From Elusimicrobiota bacterium (GTDB lineage: Bacteria; Elusimicrobiota; Elusimicrobia; Elusimicrobiales; UBA9959), in assembly GCA_019135865.1 (NCBI GenBank), contig JAGVVD010000029.1, forward strand, positions 26,539-90,538: a stretch of 64,000 nucleotides of DNA. The letters are read 5' to 3'. A program made the position numbers and the translations under genes. The notes under the pieces are model-generated. The model had not been told where the DNA came from. It searched no databases and worked only from the letters and a program-made list of their open reading frames with translations. Positions 25,301-32,769 of this stretch are shown piece by piece. Within the stretch, counting starts at the first letter, position 1. Every line of letters begins with the position of its first letter.

Positions 25301-25594
25301 CTAACCTCTCTCTCCCATCGCCGAAAGCAGCGCCCTGGTGACTATGATGTTCGCCACTTTCGAATTTTTCTTCGCCAGGTCCAGCCGGCACTGCTGGTTG
25401 AGCACTTCGTTGGCGAAGGCCCCCTCCAGTTCCGGGCTCCCGGCCGGCAGGACGGCCCTGACGCCGCCCGCCTCTTTACTGGTCCTCACTTCTTCCCTGG
25501 AGGAGAAGACGAAAGCCGCCAGCCTGACGGCCTCCTCCGAATAGACCGAAGAGCTGAAGAACAGCCCGGCTGGCCGGGCCTTATTTCTTTTCAT
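25301..25594 (-). CDS. hxsD: HxsD-like protein
   Basis: A 97-residue protein with the size and pattern of HxsD: an opening YSEEAVRLAAFVF helix, a short sheet region, then FANEVLNQQCRLDLAKKN and NIIVTRALLSA, matching the family's F-N-E-LLDQ-LR and I-L-A-QA-F landmarks. HxsD is a small conserved partner in His-Xaa-Ser loci whose role is unknown; its size is that of a precursor-binding or scaffold protein. It overlaps the end of hxsB by 14 bases and lies 33 bases before hxsA. No catalytic residues are visible. Confidence 0.82.
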   Translation of the reverse strand: MKRNKARPAGLFFSSSVYSEEAVRLAAFVFSSREEVRTSKEAGGVRAVLPAGSPELEGAFANEVLNQQCRLDLAKKNSKVANIIVTRALLSAMGERG

Positions 25595-27041
25595 TTTCCA
25601 CCCACTTCGCCAGTTCCTTCCCCTTGCCGGGCGTTTTAAGATATGAGAACAGCGTGCCGAAAATGCCCTTGAACAGGGCGCACCTGTCGTTGGACGGCAT
25701 ATCGCCGGCCAGCGAGCCCTGCACCTCGTAATTATAGACCGGGCAGACGCCGCAGAAAGGCCTGTAGGCGCAGCGGTGGCAATACGGCTGCGTCTCCAGG
25801 TTGGAGGCGGCCGCGCAGGCCTTGGCGGCGTCGGAGGTCGCGATGTCCCTGTACTTGCTGGTGCGCACGTTGCCGACCCTGAAGATGGGGTCGCCGGCCC
25901 AGGCGGCCATGCGGCCCTCGTCGCAGGTATAGATGTCGCCGTCGAAGTTATAGGCCAGCTGGCCTATGGCCGCTCCGCAGGGGCAGCGGGAATCGAGGAA
26001 GCCCGGGTCCCTGGCGTTGATTATCTTCTCGAGCAGCATGACGGCCATCTTCTCGCGCAGCGGCACGCCTTTGCGGTTGAGGCTCAGGATATAGTCCAGG
26101 CTCTTCCGGTAGAACTCCGTGAACTGCGCGGCGTCGTAGCCGATCTCGTCCCACTTCGTTCTGGCATAGCCCAGCGGCGCCAGCGGGCGCAGGAAGATCT
26201 CCTCCAGGCCGAGCCTCGCGTACTCGTCTATTATCTCCCTGTGCCGGGACAGGGAGCGTTTCGTCACCGTCAGCAGCGCGCCGGGCTTGAAGACCGGGAC
26301 GCCGCCTTTCTGCGAATCGTGCTTCGCCTGGAAATAGCGCAGCCATTTCACCGTCAGGCCGTGCGAATCGCCGCCCGAGTAGGCGCGGTTGGCGTTGTGC
26401 AGCGCGGCGGGTCCGTCGAGCGAGGTGCAGATGGAGACCTCGTTCTCCAGCAGGAAAGCGGCCTTCTTCTCCGTCATCAGGGCGAAATTGGAGACCAGGG
26501 CCAGGCGCAGTTTGCGGCCCGAAGCCGCGGCCCGGCGGCGGGCATAGGAGACAGCCTCTTCCAGCGCGTCCCAGTTGAGCAGGGGCTCGCCGCCCTGGAA
26601 CTCTATGGTGATCGACGGGTTGGGGGACTGGAAGGCGAAATCCACGCATTGCCTGGCGGTCGAGGCCGGCATATCGGTGCCCTTCGCGCCGGCGCCGCCG
26701 GCGCCCGACTGGCAGTAGGAACAGCCGTGATTGCAGCGCAGCGTAAGAACGAGTATGTGCAGGCCGGGGCCCGCGGCCAGGTACGCGTTGCGGGTGCGCC
26801 ACGACTCGCAGAGACCGTCGAAATCGAGCCTGTCGCGCACGAAGCCTTTCGCGAGCAGTTCCGCCGAGCCGGTCTTCTTACCGCCGGCCAGCAGCGCCGG
26901 CAGTTCCCGCGCGGGAACGAAGGCGTGGTTGCCGGGATCGTTGGTCACGACCAGGGAATCGGGCGCCAGCCGCTCCCAGGCGACATAGGGCGCCCCTGCC
27001 TGCGATTTCTTACTTTTTCTTCGAGCGGGTCTTGACGCCAT
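25581..27041 (-). CDS. hxsB: His-Xaa-Ser system radical SAM maturase HxsB
   Basis: A 486-residue enzyme close to canonical HxsB: GLHILVLTLRCNHGCSYC (Cys103/107/110), [30 protein letters not shown], then a full SPASM domain with CPCGAAIGQLAYN (Cys353/355), YTCDEGRM (Cys373), CHRCAYRPFCGVCP (Cys421/424/430/433) and the DMPSNDRC ending (Cys454). It is expected to use SAM radical chemistry on the HxS repeats of HxsA. A basic N-terminal tail (RPARRKSKKS) precedes the core. The ATG lies inside the end of the upstream HxsD-like gene (32-base overlap). Of the three HxsB copies this is the best conserved and likely the working one. Confidence 0.92.
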   Translation of the reverse strand: MASRPARRKSKKSQAGAPYVAWERLAPDSLVVTNDPGNHAFVPARELPALLAGGKKTGSAELLAKGFVRDRLDFDGLCESWRTRNAYLAAGPGLHILVLTLRCNHGCSYCQSGAGGAGAKGTDMPASTARQCVDFAFQSPNPSITIEFQGGEPLLNWDALEEAVSYARRRAAASGRKLRLALVSNFALMTEKKAAFLLENEVSICTSLDGPAALHNANRAYSGGDSHGLTVKWLRYFQAKHDSQKGGVPVFKPGALLTVTKRSLSRHREIIDEYARLGLEEIFLRPLAPLGYARTKWDEIGYDAAQFTEFYRKSLDYILSLNRKGVPLREKMAVMLLEKIINARDPGFLDSRCPCGAAIGQLAYNFDGDIYTCDEGRMAAWAGDPIFRVGNVRTSKYRDIATSDAAKACAAASNLETQPYCHRCAYRPFCGVCPVYNYEVQGSLAGDMPSNDRCALFKGIFGTLFSYLKTPGKGKELAKWVENEKK

Positions 27042-27483
27042 GTTTATCTTCCCATCTCCTGGTGATCCCCAGCGGGTCCTTGCCGGGGGCGGACTCCTCT
27101 TTTATCTCACGCTCGACCTGCGCTATAAGCGCGTCGAGCTCCTTCTCCTGCTCGGGTGTCAGCGCCGCGGAAGGGGCGGGGGCGGGCTCCGGGGCGGAAA
27201 GGGCCTTGAGGAGCATGAATTCGCGCAGGCCCTTGTTCTCCTCGAACAGGGTCTCGCGCAGGGCTTCCTCCCGGAGGGCGGCGCGGAAACGGGCGGCCAG
27301 CCCGGCCGGGGCGGCGCCCGGCTTGGGACGCAGCTCCACCGACAGCGAGCCCGCGCCGGCCGGGCGCAGGAAAGCGTAGGCCTCGCCGGTCAGGGCATAG
27401 GCCGCGTACCTGGCGGTTTCCGGGGAATATTTCTTAAGATTGACTTTCTCGACCGACGGTTTCGCTGGATCGTTCTTTTTCAC
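27010..27483 (-). CDS. Extended HxsD-like protein
   Basis: A 157-residue protein. The first 95 residues follow the HxsD plan: VNLKKYSPETARYAAYAL, a sheet region, then FRAALREEALRETLFEEN and LREFMLLKAL, where HxsD has its N-E-LLDQ-LR and I-L-A-QA blocks. A charged tail of about 60 residues (Pro/Ala linker, then ELDALIAQVEREIKEE and a Lys-rich end) is extra. It precedes hxsB with a 32-base overlap, so a dimer of the long and short HxsD-like proteins, or separate pairing with different HxsB copies, is possible. Assignment rests on pattern, not on a search. Confidence 0.65.
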   Translation of the reverse strand: MKKNDPAKPSVEKVNLKKYSPETARYAAYALTGEAYAFLRPAGAGSLSVELRPKPGAAPAGLAARFRAALREEALRETLFEENKGLREFMLLKALSAPEPAPAPSAALTPEQEKELDALIAQVEREIKEESAPGKDPLGITRRWEDKHGVKTRSKKK

Positions 27484-27518
27484 TATGGCCTTCTCCTCTA
27501 AAAACCAGTCATCCGGCG

Positions 27519-28238
27519 TTAATTCGCTATCTTGCAGCAGATCATCTGGCCCTGCCAGTCCGTGTTCAGGCGCATGCGGCCCTTGGGCGCGCCCGACTCG
27601 TCCACGAAGATACCGTATATCGCCGCGGCGCCAGCCGGGTTGGGATAATACCCCACTACCCTCTCGTGCTTATCGCAGGAACCGCCGGCGGTACTGTAAT
27701 TGACGCGCCGGCAGAGGCCGTAAAGAATACCTTTATCCGGGTCACCCCCACTCACCATCGTCGCATTCCCGTTCACCGTCAAATTACCATTCACCGCCAT
27801 ATCGTCCCAGATCCCGACGCGACGGCGACCGCCGCCGCCGGAATTATTCCCCACTATCATCAGTGTTTTGTAACTGTCGTTATCGCTATATATCGCCGCG
27901 CCGCCGTCCCCGACCCCATAGGCGTTCCACTTGGCGTAAGCGGGACGGAGGGCGAAGTTGCCGCCGATAGCCCCGCCGGTGACCGTGAGCTTATTGCCCG
28001 CGACCAGCGGGGTGGCCCCCGTACCGATGCCCACCGCGCCGCCGTCCCTGGCCAGCAGGGTCTCGTCGGTGGTCAGCAGGCGCGCGTAGCCGCCGTAGGG
28101 CGCGGGATAATAGGTCGTCAGGGTCAGAGTCTCCGAGCCCAGCATGGCGGGATGCCAGCACAGGAAGAAAGCCGCCAGCAACGCCAGCACTTTGCGGCGC
28201 GTGAGCCTGAACTCTATTATTATGCGATGCTCCTGCAT
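27519..28238 (-). CDS. Membrane-anchored surface protein with TTYYPAPYG motif (Elusimicrobia type)
   Basis: A 239-residue protein: basic N-terminus, one membrane span or uncleaved signal (residues 17-34), then TLTTYYPAPYGGY (39-51). That motif recurs after the signal in many Elusimicrobia surface proteins. The body is Gly/Asn-rich with repeating VNGNLTVNGNAT-like strands, as in tail-fibre or adhesin stalks, and ends with two Cys pairs (GLC..GGSC and MICC). The ATG used has GAGG about four bases upstream. It is the first gene behind the island's best promoter and 35 bases before the HxsD-like gene, so it may be co-expressed with the Hxs genes. Confidence 0.75.
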   Translation of the reverse strand: MQEHRIIIEFRLTRRKVLALLAAFFLCWHPAMLGSETLTLTTYYPAPYGGYARLLTTDETLLARDGGAVGIGTGATPLVAGNKLTVTGGAIGGNFALRPAYAKWNAYGVGDGGAAIYSDNDSYKTLMIVGNNSGGGGRRRVGIWDDMAVNGNLTVNGNATMVSGGDPDKGILYGLCRRVNYSTAGGSCDKHERVVGYYPNPAGAAAIYGIFVDESGAPKGRMRLNTDWQGQMICCKIAN

Positions 28239-28299
28239 AACCTCACCCTTCTGGATACCAACGGGAACCGGGCGACGGACGGGCCGCACCCTGTTATAT

Positions 28300-28327
28300 A
28301 TTATACATACAAACCGGCGTTTTTCAA
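28300..28327 (-). promoter_or_regulatory. Sigma70-like promoter of the surface-protein/Hxs unit
   Basis: On the minus strand TTGAAA (28327-28322), a 16-base spacer and TATAAT (28305-28300), giving a leader of about 55 bases before the ATG. It is one of the two clearest promoters in the window. Confidence 0.7.
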
Positions 28328-28334
28328 GGGGGGG

Positions 28335-28736
28335 TCAAAAGGCCAGCGCGGCCAGACCGACGCCATGTCCCCCGGCAAGGGACTCCCTGGCGTCCGAGAG
28401 CGACTCCAGGAAAGCCGGGAGGGCGGCCGGATCGGAGGAAAAAAGGGCTTCGTAGCGTTCCAGGAGGAGGGCGTAACCGGGACGCCCCTCCTGGTCGTAA
28501 GGCAGGGAGCGGAGAGCGTCGACGAAGCCGTCCCAGTTGGCCGCGAAATATTCCCGGCCCAGCGCCGCCGCGCAGGCGGAGAACAGTTCCCCCCTGTCCC
28601 GGATGGAGGAGCAGTCCAGCCGCAGGACCAGCCAGCCGGCGGAGCCAAGCAGTCCCGCCGCCGCGGCGGGGGAAATGGAAAGCCCCCGCATGTCCTTGAC
28701 GGGGGCGTTCCCTGCGGTCAGCTCGGCTATGTCCAT
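28335..28736 (-). CDS. Barstar-like RNase inhibitor
   Basis: A 133-residue cytoplasmic protein with the barstar layout: LRLDCSSIRDRGELFSACAAAL, then ANWDGFVDALRSLP (the NWDAxxDxL barstar signature) and a GYALLLERYEAL strand-helix end. Barstar binds and blocks barnase-type RNases. It is encoded two bases after a barnase-like gene on the same strand, which makes it the likely immunity partner protecting the producer. Length is somewhat over barstar's 90 residues because of about 30 extra N-terminal residues. Confidence 0.8.
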   Translation of the reverse strand: MDIAELTAGNAPVKDMRGLSISPAAAAGLLGSAGWLVLRLDCSSIRDRGELFSACAAALGREYFAANWDGFVDALRSLPYDQEGRPGYALLLERYEALFSSDPAALPAFLESLSDARESLAGGHGVGLAALAF

Positions 28737-28737
28737 C

Positions 28738-29280
28738 CTAGGGGACTATCGTCAGGCGGATGAAGTCCTTGTAATGCGTCGGGCTGTAATAAACTATCTC
28801 GCCGCCGCCGACGACAAGGCGCTCGCAGCCGCGCACGCCGTAGGACGGAGGAAGATGGTAGAGCACCCCGCCGATCACCAGCTCGCGGGAACTGTTCTTG
28901 GGGACGAGGAGAGTGTACTCTTTGTAGAAACCGAGCGGCTGGGCGGGGAGCAGCCCCTCCCTGTTCTTGAAGGGCTTGTGGTCCTCCTTGAACGGGAAAG
29001 GCCCGCCCCTGGAGATAAGGGCTACCAGCTCGAGTATCGCTTCGACGCGGCCGCGGTCCTCGATGACGGGCAGTATGGAATTGCCCGGCTGCAGGTCCCT
29101 GGCGGAAGGTTTCAGCGGTATGAGAACGGGTTCCGGCGCCTGGAACTCCGCGGCGGAAGGGGCCGCCGGGTGGCCGAGCAGCTGTTCGACGGCGGAATTC
29201 CCGCCGGCCGCAAAGGCCGGAGCGAAGACCATCGGCAGCAGCAGTGAAAGCGTAAAAAGCAGGGCGGCTGGTTTTTTCAT
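28738..29280 (-). CDS. Secreted barnase-like ribonuclease
   Basis: A 180-residue protein with a signal peptide (cleavage likely after AFA, residue 24) and a C-terminal N1/barnase domain. FKNREGLLP matches barnase FxNREGxLP; GFYKEYTL gives the general-base Glu121, CERLVVGGG gives Arg154, and PTHYKDF gives the catalytic His169. All three barnase catalytic residues appear present. An AAGGAG site nine bases before the second ATG decides that start over one three codons upstream. With the adjacent barstar-like gene this is a toxin-immunity pair; export suggests interbacterial attack or extracellular RNA use. Confidence 0.82.
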   Translation of the reverse strand: MKKPAALLFTLSLLLPMVFAPAFAAGGNSAVEQLLGHPAAPSAAEFQAPEPVLIPLKPSARDLQPGNSILPVIEDRGRVEAILELVALISRGGPFPFKEDHKPFKNREGLLPAQPLGFYKEYTLLVPKNSSRELVIGGVLYHLPPSYGVRGCERLVVGGGEIVYYSPTHYKDFIRLTIVP

Positions 29281-29393
29281 TAGAAGCATCTCCTTAAAAG
29301 GCGCGGTTGTATCGCATCAATAAAATAGTACTCTCCGGCCCGGCCGGCAAGGGACCATGGGCCCAGACCGGCCCGGGTCTTTCGGGCAAAAGG

Positions 29394-31304
29394 TCATTCG
29401 CCGGGCGGCGCCGCCGGCGGCGGCTCCGTGAACAGCGCGGCCTCCTCGGTCAGCCTGAAGAAAGGGTCCGGGGCCGCCTCTTCCATAACGGAAAGGAGAC
29501 GCAGCGCCTCCGCGCCGCGGCCTTTTTCCAGGGCCGCCAGGGCGCCGGCGAGTTCCTCCGGCAGCGCTCTTCCCAGCGAGGCCGCCGTCCGGCGCGCCGC
29601 GGCCGCTTCCCCGGCCAGGGCCAGCGCCACGGAGGCCAGCTCCACCTCGCGCCGGCCCCCTCCCTTCACCGCCGCGTCCAAGAAAGAGGAAGCGGCGCCG
29701 GCGAAATCCCGGCCGCGCAGACGGCAGCGCCCGTCCAGATAGGCCAGCAGCGCCTCCCCGGCGGGGCCGGACGGTTCGAAGAAACCGGCCTCCACGCGTA
29801 CGGGGTCCTTCATTTCCCCGGGGCCGGTGGTGTAGAAAGCGTGATCGAATACGGCGGACTTCCAGGGTATGTCCCCGGCGGTCCTCCGGGCGTAGGAGGG
29901 AAGAATCCCGCCGTAACGGCCGCTGAAAACGGAGTCCGCCGGAGAGACGTACTTCAGCGCCCTGGCCGGCGAGGGGCCGCAGCCCTCCCGGTAGGCCGGG
30001 AAGAACCTTCGCAGCAGCGGGGCGCGGCGGCCGTCCCCGTAACCGGGATAGACGAAGCCGGCATCGGCCGGCCAGTCCGCCTCCGCCCCGGCCAGCAGCG
30101 CCAGTTCCCTGTCGCTGGTGCGCAGTTCGCCGTCGAAGGAGCGGGCCGCCCTGTAATTGAGGGCGGCGTAGACCGGCAGGACGGCCGCGAGCAGGGCCGC
30201 GGAACCGCGCCCGCCCGGAAGGGACGCGAAGCCGCCGGCGGCCAGCAGCGCGAACGGGACCAGGAAATACAGCTGATGCCTCATGAAATGCAGCGGGTAC
30301 TCGTCCTGCCGCACGTACACCGCGGCGAAAAAAAAGGCCCAGAGGCAGAGCCAGGCGGCGGCGTGCCCGGCGGGCCCGCCCCTCCGCGCGGCCCGGCCGG
30401 CCAGGACGGCGGCGCAGACGCCGAAGAACAGCGCCGCCGCCGGCCCGCCCGGCAACGGGGACAGGAAAACACCCAAGTTCATCGTACCGAGGTGATAAGC
30501 GGCGTTGGCGAAGGGAGTGAAAGCGGAGGGTCGGAGCCCCGGCGACGGCAGACCGCTTATATGCGCCGCCCAGAGGGCCGCTACGAGCGCGCCGGCCGCC
30601 AGCGTCAGCGCGGGCGCGGGAGCGGTCAGTTCCGCCCGGCGCCGGAAAAGCAGCCAGCACCAGGCCGCCCCCAGCGGCGGCAGGAACTCGTACCGGGAGG
30701 TCAGCACCAGCAGGACCGAGACCGAGGCCCGCGCCGCCAGGCCCGCCGGGGAAATGCGGCTTCCCGATGAAACGGCGAGCATGAGCAGCGAGGCGAGCAC
30801 GATGAAAATATTGGAGGCCGTGGAGGAAAAAGCCGAGGCATTGAGCAGGAAAAGGAAGTTGAAGCCGAGCAGGCCCTGGGCCGCGAGAGCGGCGGCCGGC
30901 CCCGCGCCGGCCAGGCGCAGCGCGGCGTAGAGCAGGGGCAGCGCGGCGGCCGCGACGGCGCGGTTCTTCCACAGGACGGCCCGCAGGTCCTTCTCGCCCA
31001 GCAGGACGGCCGCGGAGTCCGTGACCAGCGGCGCCACCTCCTTGAAGGCGGCCGTGTGGCGGAATTCGGAGAACAGGAGATCCGTGGACAGCATCGTGAA
31101 CTCGTGCTCGTTGTCGTATCCGCCGCGCGCGGGCATGAAGGACGAAAGCAGGAGGACGGCGGCCGCCGCGGCCAGGGCGGCCGGCAGCGCCCGGCGCTCC
31201 GCGGGAGCGCGGGCCAGCCGCAGCAGGGCGGCCGCCGACCAGTAGAGCAGGGCGGCCCAGGAGAACAGCAGGGAGGCCTTCAGGAAGAGCGAATACGCGC
31301 TCAC
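29394..31304 (-). CDS. GT-C-type multi-spanning glycosyltransferase-like protein with TPR-like tail
   Basis: A 636-residue membrane protein. About ten hydrophobic spans fill residues 5-420, with an acidic loop after the second (YDNEHEF, Asp64/Glu66/Glu68) in the position of the GT-C catalytic acid. The last 150 residues are Ala/Leu helices resembling TPR units. I start it at GTG, which overlaps the GT2 stop as GTGA; longer readings overlap the neighbour. The run mutase, nucleotidyltransferase, GT2, GT-C is a complete set for making a polyprenyl-linked sugar and transferring it outside the membrane. Acceptor unknown. Confidence 0.7.
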   Translation of the reverse strand: MSAYSLFLKASLLFSWAALLYWSAAALLRLARAPAERRALPAALAAAAAVLLLSSFMPARGGYDNEHEFTMLSTDLLFSEFRHTAAFKEVAPLVTDSAAVLLGEKDLRAVLWKNRAVAAAALPLLYAALRLAGAGPAAALAAQGLLGFNFLFLLNASAFSSTASNIFIVLASLLMLAVSSGSRISPAGLAARASVSVLLVLTSRYEFLPPLGAAWCWLLFRRRAELTAPAPALTLAAGALVAALWAAHISGLPSPGLRPSAFTPFANAAYHLGTMNLGVFLSPLPGGPAAALFFGVCAAVLAGRAARRGGPAGHAAAWLCLWAFFFAAVYVRQDEYPLHFMRHQLYFLVPFALLAAGGFASLPGGRGSAALLAAVLPVYAALNYRAARSFDGELRTSDRELALLAGAEADWPADAGFVYPGYGDGRRAPLLRRFFPAYREGCGPSPARALKYVSPADSVFSGRYGGILPSYARRTAGDIPWKSAVFDHAFYTTGPGEMKDPVRVEAGFFEPSGPAGEALLAYLDGRCRLRGRDFAGAASSFLDAAVKGGGRREVELASVALALAGEAAAARRTAASLGRALPEELAGALAALEKGRGAEALRLLSVMEEAAPDPFFRLTEEAALFTEPPPAAPPGE

Positions 31305-32011
31305 GCGCCCTCCCCGAACCTGATGCGGACGGCCGCGGCCGCGGTGCGGGCGCTCAGGGCCAGGCGGCTGCCGGGCCCCCTGTTCCAGCTCGAACTCCCG
31401 GCCGCGCGCGGCAGCAGCCGCACCGGCGCGCGCTCGACCCTGAAACCGGCCCTTAAGGCGGCGGCGAAGGCGAACAGGTCGATGGAGAAATCGTCGGGCG
31501 CGCCGGCGAAGACCGGCAGCAGCGAACGGTGGAAGAGCGTGGGCTGCGCGTTTATGTCGGTCAGCGGCCGGCCGAACAGGACGGAAACGAAAAGGGACAT
31601 GCCTGCGGTGAAGAACCGGTCCGCGGTGGGGCGGCCGCGCCTGAGACCCTTGAAGAAGTATCTCTCGCCGGCCCGCCCGCGCAGGCCGGCGAGGAGCGCG
31701 ACGGTCTCGGCCGGATCGTACTGCAGATCGGCGTGCGTCCACCCGACATGCCCGCCGGAGGCCGCGGCCAGGCCTGCCTTTATGCCGCCGCCGTAACCCG
31801 CGTTGCGGTCCAGCGTCACGCTCCGTACAAAAGGGAATTTCCGGGCCGCCGCCGACACTTCGGCGCGGGTCGCGTCGGAAGAGCCGTTGTCCACGAGTAT
31901 GAGTTCCCCCCAGCCCTCCAGGCCGGCGAAACCGGCGGCGAGCGCCGGCACATTGGCCTCCTCGTTGTAGCAGGGCACTACCAGGGAGCAGAAGAGGCCG
32001 GCGGCGCTCAC
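31301..32011 (-). CDS. Family 2 glycosyltransferase, DPM1-like
   Basis: A 236-residue GT-A enzyme: SLVVPCYNEEANVP at the N-terminus, VDNGSSD for nucleotide binding, and THADLQYDP carrying the acidic metal-binding residues. It resembles polyprenyl-phosphate mannosyl/glucosyl transferases (DPM1, GtrB) but lacks the C-terminal membrane spans of GtrB. It would charge a lipid carrier for the GT-C protein encoded directly downstream. GTG start, GTGA overlaps on both sides. Confidence 0.82.
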   Translation of the reverse strand: MSAAGLFCSLVVPCYNEEANVPALAAGFAGLEGWGELILVDNGSSDATRAEVSAAARKFPFVRSVTLDRNAGYGGGIKAGLAAASGGHVGWTHADLQYDPAETVALLAGLRGRAGERYFFKGLRRGRPTADRFFTAGMSLFVSVLFGRPLTDINAQPTLFHRSLLPVFAGAPDDFSIDLFAFAAALRAGFRVERAPVRLLPRAAGSSSWNRGPGSRLALSARTAAAAVRIRFGEGA

Positions 32012-32769
32012 CGTCCCTCCGCGAAAAGCCCCGGGGGTACGGCGGCCAGGTCCTCCGGCGTACCCAGGGGGACTATCCGCGAAGCCGTATCGGCGACGAA
32101 GCGGCGCCCGGCCGCGATGAGGCGGTTGTAGAGCGGGGCGACATAGAATTCCCCGCCCGTCCTCTCGCCCGCCGCCACGGCCGCGGAGGCCGCCTCCAGG
32201 AAATCCCCGGCCCGGCTGAAGTGATAGAAACCGGTCAGCGCGAGGTCGGAGATCTGCTCTTTTTCGGCCGTTCCGGTCACGCTGCCGTCGGGGCCCAGCC
32301 GCGCGAAGCTCCATTTCTCGTCGCGCCGGCCCAGCCGGAAGGCCCCGATGACCCCGTCGGCCCGCGCCGCGGGGTCCGCCAGCGTCCGGGCCAGGGTCGC
32401 GGACCGGAAATAAGTGTCGATATTGTAGATGGCCAGCCCGGCCTCCGGGTCCAGCGCGCCGCGCGCGGCGAGGGCGGTCTGCGCCTGCCCCCCCGTCGGG
32501 CCGTCGAGCAGGACCAGCTCCGGCGCGACGGGGGCGCCGAGCGCCGCGGCCTTCTTCTTCACGAAGGCCGACACCCCGAAGTCCTCCTCGTGCGCGCCGA
32601 GCGCCACGAAGACCAGGCGGGAGAAGAAGGCCAGCGGAAGGCCCGACAGCGAGAGTTCGAAAAGCGTGGCCCCGCCGGCCTCCAGCATATACTTGGGCAG
32701 CGCGTGGCCGGCGCGGGCGAAGCGCTCGCCGCGGCCGGCCATGGTGATGAGGAGCGCGGCGCCGCTCAC
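32008..32769 (-). CDS. Sugar nucleotidyltransferase-like protein
   Basis: A 253-residue NTP-transferase fold protein. The opening LLITMAGRGERFARAG with a following PKYML lysine matches the GxGxR...PK nucleotide-binding signature of sugar-1-phosphate nucleotidyltransferases, and NIDTYF provides the metal-binding Asp. It has no hexapeptide-repeat or long C-terminal domain. Paired with the phosphohexomutase upstream (GTGA overlap), it would activate the sugar phosphate to an NDP-sugar. Which base and sugar cannot be read from the sequence. Confidence 0.75.
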   Translation of the reverse strand: MSGAALLITMAGRGERFARAGHALPKYMLEAGGATLFELSLSGLPLAFFSRLVFVALGAHEEDFGVSAFVKKKAAALGAPVAPELVLLDGPTGGQAQTALAARGALDPEAGLAIYNIDTYFRSATLARTLADPAARADGVIGAFRLGRRDEKWSFARLGPDGSVTGTAEKEQISDLALTGFYHFSRAGDFLEAASAAVAAGERTGGEFYVAPLYNRLIAAGRRFVADTASRIVPLGTPEDLAAVPPGLFAEGR

